Origin: Bacteroidota bacterium | GTDB taxonomy: Bacteria > Bacteroidota > Bacteroidia > J057 | Direction: 5' to 3' | NCBI GenBank assembly: GCA_004292985.1 | Contig: RDXT01000633.1 | Coordinates: 1-7,225, forward strand | Length of the DNA: 7,225 nucleotides | Shown here: piece by piece, positions 1-4,620 of the stretch | How the letters are laid out: each line of letters opens with the position of its first letter | Numbering within the stretch: the first letter of the stretch is position 1 | The notes under the pieces: model-generated | What the model was told of the DNA's origin: nothing | The model's input: the letters and a program-made list of their open reading frames with translations, nothing else | Database searches by the model: none | Made by a program: the position numbers and the translations under genes

Positions 1-311
1 TCGCGGCAGCTTTCGCAGGTCCGGCAGCTATCTACCATACAGCCTACGGCTACCAGGTCATTTGCTTTAAACCGGGTAACGCTGCTGCCTGTCTGTATCA
101 CGCGGCCTACGATCTCATGTCCGGGCACATTGGGGTAAATCGTACCGGGCCATTCGTTTCGGGCTGTATGGATGTCGGAGTGGCATACGCCGCAGTAGAG
201 GATGTCAATTTCCACATCTGCGGGCGTGAGTGCCCGACGCTCGATATGCATGTGCGCCAGGTCGGTGGTAGGGGCTTCGGTGCCGAAAGCTTTGACGATT
301 TGTTTGCTCAT
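1..311 (-). CDS. Zinc-dependent NAD(P)-linked alcohol dehydrogenase, N-terminal part (cut by left edge)
   Basis: Translating the minus strand from the ATG at 311 gives 103 codons that run open to the left edge. This is the N-terminal GroES-like catalytic domain of a medium-chain zinc alcohol dehydrogenase, closest by eye to the YahK/cinnamyl-alcohol-dehydrogenase group. These enzymes interconvert alcohols and aldehydes with NADP(H) or NAD(H) in the cytoplasm. Visible marks are CGVCHSD at residues 40-46 (catalytic zinc Cys43), GHE at 64-66 (zinc ligand His65 and Glu66), and Cys96, Cys99 and Cys102, the first three of the four structural-zinc cysteines. The fourth cysteine and the Rossmann domain lie outside the window. 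The start fits the family's usual N-terminus. No Shine-Dalgarno sequence is visible. The gene is third in a minus-strand run behind the SRPBCC gene, 81 bases away, so co-transcription is possible but uncertain. The family call is firm; substrate and cofactor are not determinable here. Confidence 0.93.
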   Translation of the reverse strand, partial: MSKQIVKAFGTEAPTTDLAHMHIERRALTPADVEIDILYCGVCHSDIHTARNEWPGTIYPNVPGHEIVGRVIQTGSSVTRFKANDLVAVGCMVDSCRTCESCR

Positions 312-328
312 ATATCCGTATGTTACCC

Positions 329-357
329 GGCCGGAACCTTTTTTCCTGTCTCCGGCC
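329..357. repeat. Inverted repeat in the SRPBCC-ADH spacer
   Basis: The arms GGCCGGA (329-335) and TCCGGCC (351-357) are perfectly complementary over 7 bp around a 15-base loop. The loop holds a run of six T on the plus strand, which is six A on the strand being transcribed. No T-tract follows the stem in the direction of the flanking genes, so this is not a classical intrinsic terminator. It could be an mRNA hairpin between the two genes or simply chance. Confidence 0.35.
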
Positions 358-392
358 ACAGGGGCAATATACGCAAAAAACCTGTTCTGAAT

Positions 393-836
393 CTAAGCTT
401 CTACCAGTCGCTTAATGCCTTCCAGCACCGAACTCCAGCCACCCTGGCTGATGCTGTCTTCATAGCGTTTGGGGCCTTCGGCTACGACGGCATAGTCGCC
501 CTGCGTAACGGAAAGCCGGGTTTTGCTACCTTCTTCCCGGAGGGTGTAGGTGGCAGTAAGGTAGTTTTCGGGGATGTCGGCGTAGGTGCCGTTGGGATCG
601 AAAACGGTGAAGGAAAAGACCTTTTCAGGCTCCAGTTGCATCAGGTGGCCGCTGACGTAGCTGACACCGTCTTCGGCACCGCGCCAGATCAGGGGGCTGC
701 CGATCTGCCAGTCGCTTTCGATGACGCATCCGTACATATATTGTACCGTTTTGTCAGGGTGAATGAGCGCATCCCAGACAGCGGCGGCGGGCGCTTCGAT
801 CAGAATGTCATTAAAAATAAACACAGGTTCCTTCAT
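393..836 (-). CDS. SRPBCC / AHSA1-domain protein
   Basis: This 147-residue protein is the usual length for a single SRPBCC (START-like, AHSA1/Aha1 C-terminal-like) domain. It has the family layout: an N-terminal strand and helix (IEAPAAAVWDALIHPDKTVQ, about residues 13-32), a tryptophan-containing strand (GSPLIWRG), a strand reading HLMQLEPEKVFSFTVF, then TYTLREEGSKTRLSVTQGDY, and a long C-terminal helix with GGWSSVLEGIKRLVE. These domains form a hydrophobic cavity and bind small lipophilic ligands. Most bacterial members, including this one, have no defined function. There is no signal peptide, so it is presumably cytoplasmic. The start at 836 lies 20 bases after the stop of the head-GIN gene, suggesting one transcript. 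The start is preceded at 4 bases by the leader motif also found before the head-GIN gene. Confidence 0.9.
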   Translation of the reverse strand: MKEPVFIFNDILIEAPAAAVWDALIHPDKTVQYMYGCVIESDWQIGSPLIWRGAEDGVSYVSGHLMQLEPEKVFSFTVFDPNGTYADIPENYLTATYTLREEGSKTRLSVTQGDYAVVAEGPKRYEDSISQGGWSSVLEGIKRLVEA

Positions 837-840
837 ACTC

Positions 841-855
841 TTTGGGGGTTAATGT
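841..855 (-). promoter_or_regulatory. Leader motif before the SRPBCC start (copy 2)
   Basis: On the minus strand ACATTAACCCCCAAA sits exactly 4 bases before the ATG at 836. A copy lacking two C residues (ACATTAACCCAAA) sits exactly 4 bases before the head-GIN ATG at 1621. Neither gene has a Shine-Dalgarno sequence, so this may help define the translation start. That role is inference. Confidence 0.4.
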
Positions 856-856
856 T

Positions 857-1621
857 TCAGTTTGCGTCCACCACTGCGCCGGCACCAATGATCGTTTTGT
901 CGATGTTGGGCTGGCCTTTGTAATAAACCATCCCCGCCCCGACAATGCTCACGGTGAGGGACTGGCTTGCTTGCACCTTCGCTTCGCCTGCGCCGATAAA
1001 GGTAACACCGCAGCTCTGTGTTACAAACTCAAATGCATCCACACTTCCGGCACCGAGAATGGAAATGTCCTGCTGCACGGCGGTACCTTCGGCAGAAAAG
1101 CGGGCGGCCCCTGCAATTTCAAGGTCCACCGATTGCAGGTCGCCTTCTATTTCGAGGCTGCTGGCCCCTGCATTGTTGACTTTGAGGTCCTCAGCATCGA
1201 GGTCGAGGCTTACTTTGGCGGCACCGTTGAGGGTTACGTCGAGGTCGTCGAGGGTAAAGGTATTGACGGTGCGAACTTTGGCCAGGCCATTGACTGTTAG
1301 TGCATTCAGGTCAGGAAGGGTAACTTCCATCAAAACACCATACAGACCTGTGGAGTCGCTGCTCCCCGGGAAGTTTGTTCCTGGTGGGATCGTTACCTGA
1401 AGGGTGGTTCCTACCACAATTACATCAATATGAGACAGCCATGCCGAATCGCCATTGAGCACCACCTGAAAATTGTTTCCTTGTTTCAGTTCCAGTTGCA
1501 GGGGTACGTATAGCGTGATCTCATTAAAATTGCTGACCGGAACCACCAGGTCGCCGGAGCCGACACCGCAGGAGCTGAACAGCCAGAGGCCCGCGCAAAG
1601 ACAAAGAAGGTAGGGTTTCAT
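857..1621 (-). CDS. Head-GIN domain (DUF2807) lipoprotein
   Basis: The 254-residue product begins with a lipoprotein signal peptide: a hydrophobic stretch at residues 3-15, then LFSSC with Cys18 as the expected lipidated residue. The rest matches the DUF2807 'head GIN domain, putative auto-transporter adhesin' pattern. There is an opening FNEITLYVPLQLELKQG segment (about 32-48), then a long right-handed beta-helix-like region built from short repeated rungs with Gly-Ala turns (NGAAKV, NNAGAS, EIAGAA, ILGAGS, FIGAGE, IVGAGM, IIGAGA). Such proteins are abundant on Bacteroidota cell surfaces; their exact role is unproven. The reading frame stays open upstream to 1705, but I chose the ATG at 1621. 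It places the signal peptide at the N-terminus, whereas the 28-residue extension has no such character. The gene is the first of a minus-strand run and is divergent from the gene at 1766. Confidence 0.9.
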   Translation of the reverse strand: MKPYLLCLCAGLWLFSSCGVGSGDLVVPVSNFNEITLYVPLQLELKQGNNFQVVLNGDSAWLSHIDVIVVGTTLQVTIPPGTNFPGSSDSTGLYGVLMEVTLPDLNALTVNGLAKVRTVNTFTLDDLDVTLNGAAKVSLDLDAEDLKVNNAGASSLEIEGDLQSVDLEIAGAARFSAEGTAVQQDISILGAGSVDAFEFVTQSCGVTFIGAGEAKVQASQSLTVSIVGAGMVYYKGQPNIDKTIIGAGAVVDAN

Positions 1622-1625
1622 TCCA

Positions 1626-1638
1626 TTTGGGTTAATGT
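1626..1638 (-). promoter_or_regulatory. Leader motif before the head-GIN start (copy 1)
   Basis: On the minus strand ACATTAACCCAAA ends 4 bases before the ATG at 1621, matching the motif at 841-855 in sequence and in distance. This supports 1621 as the true start. A translational function is inferred only. Confidence 0.4.
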
Positions 1639-1699
1639 GTGAACGACCGCAGAGGGCCTGCTGCCAAAGCCACAGAAACCATGCCGACCCGTGATTATG

Positions 1700-1711
1700 G
1701 GACAAATGTCC
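1700..1711. promoter_or_regulatory. Small dyad in the divergent spacer, possible operator
   Basis: GGACA-AA-TGTCC is a perfect 5-bp dyad with a two-base centre. It lies between the divergent genes starting at 1621 (minus) and 1766 (plus). A second perfect palindrome, TAACGTTA, is at 1753-1760 just before the plus-strand start. Either could be a repressor site, but both are short enough to occur by chance. Confidence 0.2.
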
Positions 1712-1765
1712 TGTGCCGGGGGGCTTTTAAGGTCCAATTTTGCAGCGCTATCTAACGTTAATTGT

Positions 1766-2224
1766 ATGAAAAAAGTCTTTGTATTCAGTCTGATGATCTG
1801 CCTTGCGGGCCTTATTTCTGCCCAGCAAACGCGCCGTTTTTCTACCCACGAACTGAGTATCAACGGTTTCCGAAACCCCTCTATCGGGCTGGAATACCGC
1901 TATCGTTTTGTGTCGGTGCATGGGGGCCTTTACCTGACCAATTTTGTAGCCGGTGAAACCACCCGCTTTCTCAAAACGGGAGCTACTTTCTGGTTTTTAC
2001 CTGTCGGCAAGCGCGAAAACCCTTCTTCCTTTTACCTGCAACTGAGTTACCTCCGTGGCCTGAACCGGGCCTACGCAAAGGAAAATGCCTTTTCACCCGA
2101 CCTGGGTTTCCGATGGATGGTATGGAAGGGCCTCAACCTGCGTGTAGGGGCTGTGGGGGTGTTTGGAAAGGGCAAGTCTTCCATTTTGTGGACGCCGGGG
2201 ATTGGGTATGCTGTGTTTTGGTGA
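1766..2224 (+). CDS. Small exported protein, probable outer-membrane beta-barrel
   Basis: I do not recognise a named family. The 152-residue product starts with a clear Sec signal peptide: Lys2 and Lys3, a hydrophobic core at about residues 4-17, and a likely cleavage after SAQ near residue 20. The mature part has alternating polar and hydrophobic stretches with many aromatic residues, for example IGLEYRYRFVSVHGGLYLTN, SFYLQLSYLRGLNRAY, LNLRVGAVGVFG and a final TPGIGYAVFW. A terminal aromatic pair (Phe-Trp) is typical of the beta-signal used for barrel insertion, so a small barrel of about eight strands is a reasonable inference. The frame is open back to 1691, but the ATG at 1766 is chosen because it begins the signal peptide. 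No Shine-Dalgarno is seen. It is transcribed away from the head-GIN gene. A periplasmic beta-rich protein is the alternative. Confidence 0.75.
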   Translation: MKKVFVFSLMICLAGLISAQQTRRFSTHELSINGFRNPSIGLEYRYRFVSVHGGLYLTNFVAGETTRFLKTGATFWFLPVGKRENPSSFYLQLSYLRGLNRAYAKENAFSPDLGFRWMVWKGLNLRVGAVGVFGKGKSSILWTPGIGYAVFW

Positions 2225-2273
2225 GGGGACTGGAGGGAATAGAGGGAATAAGGGGTAATATGGGGAATAGGGG
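2225..2273 (+). repeat. G-rich tandem repeat with G-quadruplex potential
   Basis: Six G-tracts of 3-4 bases occur in 49 bases, starting directly after the TGA stop: 2225-2228, 2235-2237, 2244-2246, 2252-2255, 2262-2265 and 2270-2273. The loops between them are 6, 6, 5, 6 and 4 bases, so several sets of four tracts satisfy the G3+N1-7 quadruplex rule. The units are near copies of a 9-10-base element, roughly RGGGGAATA. On the coding strand the structure could form in the mRNA 3' end or the non-template DNA. Confidence 0.75.
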
Positions 2274-2274
2274 C

Positions 2275-2305
2275 TTGCTTAAACAGGGGAAAAAGAGTAT
2301 CTTAG
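2275..2305 (+). promoter_or_regulatory. Candidate Bacteroidota promoter for the HNH cassette
   Basis: TTG at 2275-2277 and TATCTTAG at 2298-2305 are separated by 20 bases. This resembles the Bacteroidota consensus (TTTG or TTG, about 19-21 bases, TAnnTTTG) with one mismatch in the -7 box. Transcription would start near 2311, leaving a leader of about 15 bases before the ATG at 2326. Confidence 0.45.
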
Positions 2306-2325
2306 CGTAAATTGATGAGATACAA

Positions 2326-2565
2326 ATGACTGCACAGATTGCCTACGATCATATTGCCGATTTTATAGCGTCTATGAATCCGGCCCGCTTGTTGGAGCTC
2401 CGTGCGCCTGAAGAGGTGCGTTTGCGTATGGAAGATCTGCTGGAGCAGGAAAAGCGAACCCAACTTACGCCTGCGGAAAAAGACGAGCTGGACCATTACA
2501 TTATATTGGAACGTTTGATCCGGCTGGCAAAAGCGCATGCACGGATTAAGCTGGGGGCGGCATGA
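2326..2565 (+). CDS. Small helical protein paired with an HNH endonuclease
   Basis: The 79-residue product has no signal peptide or membrane segment. It is rich in Glu, Arg, Lys and Leu and looks almost wholly alpha-helical. The recognisable layout is an N-terminal segment ending in MNPARLLELRAPEEV (about residues 17-31), a charged helix (RLRMEDLLEQEKRTQ), LTPAEKDELDHYIILE, and a basic C-terminal helix (RLIRLAKAHARIKL). From memory of similar proteins, this is a hypothetical family often seen directly upstream of small HNH endonucleases in cyanobacteria and Bacteroidota; I cannot verify that here. Its stop overlaps the start of the HNH gene by 4 bases (ATGA), a sign of translational coupling. 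An antitoxin-like or regulatory role for the partner nuclease is conceivable but unproven. It is certainly a gene: it has the cassette promoter, the overlap and a well-formed protein. Confidence 0.8.
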   Translation: MTAQIAYDHIADFIASMNPARLLELRAPEEVRLRMEDLLEQEKRTQLTPAEKDELDHYIILERLIRLAKAHARIKLGAA

Positions 2566-2999
2566 GTCGCTATGTAAGTGTTAAAGAGCGTCAAATTATT
2601 GGCGAGCGGGCGAGTTATTGCTGTGAATACTGTCAGCTACCTGAGACAGATTCATATTATGGATTCCAGGCCGACCATATCATAAGCTGGCGGCATGGAG
2701 GTATTACGCATGTAGAAAACCTCGCATATGCCTGCCCGGATTGTAATAGAAACAAAGGCGCTGATGTGGGCACCATTTTGCAGGATGCCAATGTTTTTGT
2801 CCGCTTCTACAATCCCAGGCGCGACTCATGGAGTGACCATTTCGATCTACAATATTCAGGCGCTATTTTACCCAAGTCAGATATAGGTTTGGCAACGGTA
2901 AAAATCCTGGATATGAATCATCCTGATAGGGTAATCGAGAGAGCACTCCTGATTAGAATAGCGATCATGAAGCCGTCTTCAACTGAAAACAAAGGGTAG
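2562..2999 (+). CDS. HNH endonuclease
   Basis: The 145-residue protein carries a complete HNH (beta-beta-alpha-metal) nuclease domain. Structural zinc pairs are Cys21-x-x-Cys24 and Cys58-x-x-Cys61. The catalytic DHI is at residues 38-40 (His39 the general base), Asn53 is in ENL, and Asn62 starts the closing NRNKG segment. After the domain comes a conserved-looking tail with FYNPRRDSWSDHF (about 81-93) and IGLATVKILDMNHPDRV, typical of this stand-alone subfamily. Such enzymes nick or cut DNA; the target is unknown. All key residues are present, so it should be active. It starts within the stop of the 79-residue partner gene, behind a purine-rich GGGGGCGG. By hand count, GC over 2581-2940 is 163 of 360 bases (45%), against 58-65% in three sampled 60-base blocks elsewhere, which hints at separate acquisition. 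Confidence 0.92.
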   Translation: MSRYVSVKERQIIGERASYCCEYCQLPETDSYYGFQADHIISWRHGGITHVENLAYACPDCNRNKGADVGTILQDANVFVRFYNPRRDSWSDHFDLQYSGAILPKSDIGLATVKILDMNHPDRVIERALLIRIAIMKPSSTENKG

Positions 3000-3024
3000 T
3001 CACAGAGCCCCAGGTAAACAGATA

Positions 3025-3050
3025 CAGCGGCAGGCCAAAACCCGCCGCTG
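3025..3050. terminator. Hairpin between convergent genes, probable bidirectional terminator
   Basis: CAGCGGCAGG (3025-3034) pairs with CCCGCCGCTG (3041-3050): 9 of 10 positions match and the loop is 6 bases. It lies 25 bases after the HNH stop and 26 bases past the stop of the convergent lipoprotein gene. No strong T-tract follows on either strand, so termination efficiency is uncertain. Confidence 0.5.
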
Positions 3051-3076
3051 CAAAAATCAGAGAGCTATCAGGGCGC

Positions 3077-3853
3077 TCAGGGCGCAGGTGTCAGCACAAT
3101 GGCTGGCGGCACAGCCGGGGGCGCAATGTCCACAGGTTCTGAGGAAGAAAGCGGTTCGGGCGCATTTATGAACAGAGACAGAGGGGCTGCTTCTATCTGC
3201 GCTACCTCACGGATCAGGACACGAACCACAGGCAGCGAGGCGCTGGAACCGTCTGTGCGCTCCGTTACCGACAGAACATCAAAAGCGACAAGGCCCAGAT
3301 TGGCGCCCATGAGGTTGCCGGTGAGCGGGGAATAATTGATGCTGATGTCGCTGTCGTACACGACTGCAAGAACTGTCTGCCCGATAAGCATCGAGAGGCC
3401 TGTGGCGCGCAGGGGCGTTACATCCGGGATTTTGTCGAGCAGGACTTCCCGGTTGTCGTCGGGGTTGGGTGCGCCGAGGCCCGGGCCGGGCAGCAGGTAG
3501 TTGCGCAGACCGCTGCTATCGGGTCCGGCTGCTATCCAGGTACCAGGGATCGTTTTCAGGGCAAACCAGCCTTCGTCACCTAAATCGCCTGTGTACAGCT
3601 CGATTTCATCGCCGATATGCTGCTCAAAGAAATGCAGCGGCAGGCGCAGGCCTATGTCGGCGAGCTGATCATTTACGTCCTTCTCTGAAAAATCATTCGG
3701 CGGATTGCCATTGTCAATGCTCTCCTCATCTATCAGCAGAAAAACAGCCGTGTCGGGCGGCGTGAGGGTCGTTCGCTGGCAGGAAAGTGTCGCAAGCAGC
3801 AGACATGCGCAGGCGAGGCGCAGGGCAGATGGTACAAGGGATGGGTAAATCAT
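3077..3853 (-). CDS. Hypothetical lipoprotein with proline-rich tail
   Basis: I do not recognise a family. The 258-residue product begins with a signal peptide (hydrophobic residues about 10-24) ending in LATLSC, which makes Cys25 the likely lipidated residue. The lipobox is loose, as is common in Bacteroidota. The mature protein is acidic and beta-rich: residues about 33-47 hold a strand followed by an acidic NGNPPNDFSEKD loop. There is a Gly/Pro-rich stretch LPGPGLGAPNPDD near the middle, and later VLAVVYDSDISINYSPLTGNLMGANLGLVAFDVLSV. The last 30 or so residues are Pro/Ala/Ser-rich (APEPLSSSEPVDIAPPAVPP) and probably unstructured. The protein may sit in the periplasm or on the cell surface. 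It is divergent from the cytochrome gene and convergent with the HNH gene. The start at 3853 is set by the signal peptide; the A-rich leader has no Shine-Dalgarno. Codon-level quality and the lipoprotein signal make it a real gene despite unknown function. Confidence 0.8.
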   Translation of the reverse strand: MIYPSLVPSALRLACACLLLATLSCQRTTLTPPDTAVFLLIDEESIDNGNPPNDFSEKDVNDQLADIGLRLPLHFFEQHIGDEIELYTGDLGDEGWFALKTIPGTWIAAGPDSSGLRNYLLPGPGLGAPNPDDNREVLLDKIPDVTPLRATGLSMLIGQTVLAVVYDSDISINYSPLTGNLMGANLGLVAFDVLSVTERTDGSSASLPVVRVLIREVAQIEAAPLSLFINAPEPLSSSEPVDIAPPAVPPAIVLTPAP

Positions 3854-3881
3854 GTGGGTTTTTTTTAATCTTGTCAGAGGT

Positions 3882-3899
3882 AAAACGCAGCGTTTTTTT
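3882..3899 (+). repeat. Short inverted repeat with T-run in the divergent spacer
   Basis: AAAACG-CAG-CGTTTT is a 6-bp dyad with a 3-base loop followed by further T residues. It lies between the starts at 3853 and 4005, so it cannot terminate either gene. It could be an operator or a 5'-leader element of the minus-strand gene, or chance in AT-rich spacer. Confidence 0.25.
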
Positions 3900-3930
3900 A
3901 CTTTGTTTTATGCGCTTCGGAAACGGTATA

Positions 3931-3938
3931 TAAATTTG
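3931..3938 (+). promoter_or_regulatory. -7 box (TAnnTTTG) for the cytochrome c gene
   Basis: TAAATTTG is an exact match to the Bacteroidota -7 consensus TAnnTTTG. The nearest upstream TTTG is at 3902-3905, 25 bases away, wider than the usual 19-21, so the -33 element is weak. Transcription would start near 3945 and give a leader of about 60 bases before the ATG at 4005. Confidence 0.5.
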
Positions 3939-4004
3939 CAATGACCTGTTGTTTTATTTCCGCTTTTTCAATAATTATGCCGTTCAACTTCTTTTAATTC
4001 CCCT

Positions 4005-4583
4005 ATGAAATTCACTTTATTCTTTTCCCTCACGCTTTCTGCAGCGTTTTGCCTTACCTCTTGTACCCAGACTCCCGTAGAAAAAAAACAGGAGAGCGAA
4101 GTTTCAGATCAGGCAGCGAAGATCGCAAGAGGTAAGTACCTGGTTACCATTTCGGGCTGCAACGACTGCCACTCGCCCAAGCGCATGGGGCCCAAGGGTC
4201 CTGAGATCATCCCGGAACTGATGCTCAGCGGGTATCCTGGTACGCAGCCTGTACCTGCCTTTGACAGCAAAATGCTTTCTTCCGGATTTGCGATGTTTAC
4301 GCCGGACCTCACCGCCGCGGCAGGACCCTGGGGCGTTTCATTTGCCGGAAACCTGACTCCCGACGAAACCGGAATCGGTAACTGGACCCTGGAGCAGTTT
4401 AAGGTGGCACTTACTCAAGGGAAATATAAAGGTCTGGAAAACAACCGCACGCTTCTTCCCCCGATGCCCTGGGTAAATCATATTGATATGACACATGAAG
4501 ATCTGGAGGCGATGTTTTCCTATCTCAAGAGTATTCCTGCGGTGAAAAACGTAGTTCCGGCTCCGCTTCCTCCGGCGATCTGA
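4005..4583 (+). CDS. Monoheme c-type cytochrome lipoprotein
   Basis: The 192-residue protein opens with a lipoprotein signal peptide. Its lipobox is LTSC, with Cys20 lipidated, and a charged linker follows (residues about 25-40). The cytochrome c domain begins at ARGKYLVTISGCNDCHSP. CNDCH (52-56) is the only covalent haem-attachment motif, with His56 an axial ligand. The likely sixth ligand is Met154 in LLPPMPW. Other family marks are GPWGVSFAGNLTPDETGIGNWT (107-128) and the C-terminal helix DLEAMFSYLKSIPAVKN (166-182). It should be anchored in a membrane facing the periplasm and pass single electrons between periplasmic redox partners. About 50 residues separate the haem motif from the GPWGVSF segment, longer than in minimal class I cytochromes. 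No dehydrogenase or oxidase gene is next to it, so its partner is unknown. The gene stands alone between a divergent and a convergent neighbour. Confidence 0.92.
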   Translation: MKFTLFFSLTLSAAFCLTSCTQTPVEKKQESEVSDQAAKIARGKYLVTISGCNDCHSPKRMGPKGPEIIPELMLSGYPGTQPVPAFDSKMLSSGFAMFTPDLTAAAGPWGVSFAGNLTPDETGIGNWTLEQFKVALTQGKYKGLENNRTLLPPMPWVNHIDMTHEDLEAMFSYLKSIPAVKNVVPAPLPPAI

Positions 4584-4597
4584 GCAGATACCGGGTG

Positions 4598-4620
4598 CAG
4601 AGCGTAGCATTCTGTTTTTT
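4598..4620 (+). terminator. Weak terminator-like hairpin after the cytochrome gene
   Basis: CAGAG (4598-4602) pairs with TTCTG (4610-4614), including one G-U pair, around a 7-base loop, followed by six T at 4615-4620. The position, 15 bases after the stop and at the end of the convergent transporter gene, fits a terminator. The stem is short. Confidence 0.35.

Noticed and set aside
117..923. A 268-codon open frame on the plus strand
   Set aside because: It lies opposite the alcohol dehydrogenase and SRPBCC genes, whose minus-strand proteins have clear family motifs. The plus-strand product has no recognisable domain and is a shadow in GC-rich DNA.
842..1400. Two overlapping plus-strand frames of about 150 codons
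   Set aside because: They are antisense to the head-GIN lipoprotein gene, whose repeats and signal peptide are convincing.
1622..1705. N-terminal extension of the head-GIN protein from an ATG at 1705
   Set aside because: The extra 28 residues lack signal-peptide features and would bury the real signal peptide; the leader motif also supports 1621.
1703..1737. Possible minus-strand promoter (GACATTTG with an upstream TTG) for the head-GIN gene
   Set aside because: The -7 box starts with GA instead of TA and the spacing is about 23 bases, so the match is too weak to annotate.
3070..3087. Direct repeat CAGGGCGCT / CAGGGCGCA
   Set aside because: It lies at the 3' end of the lipoprotein gene, is only two short copies, and has no sign of an attachment site or array.
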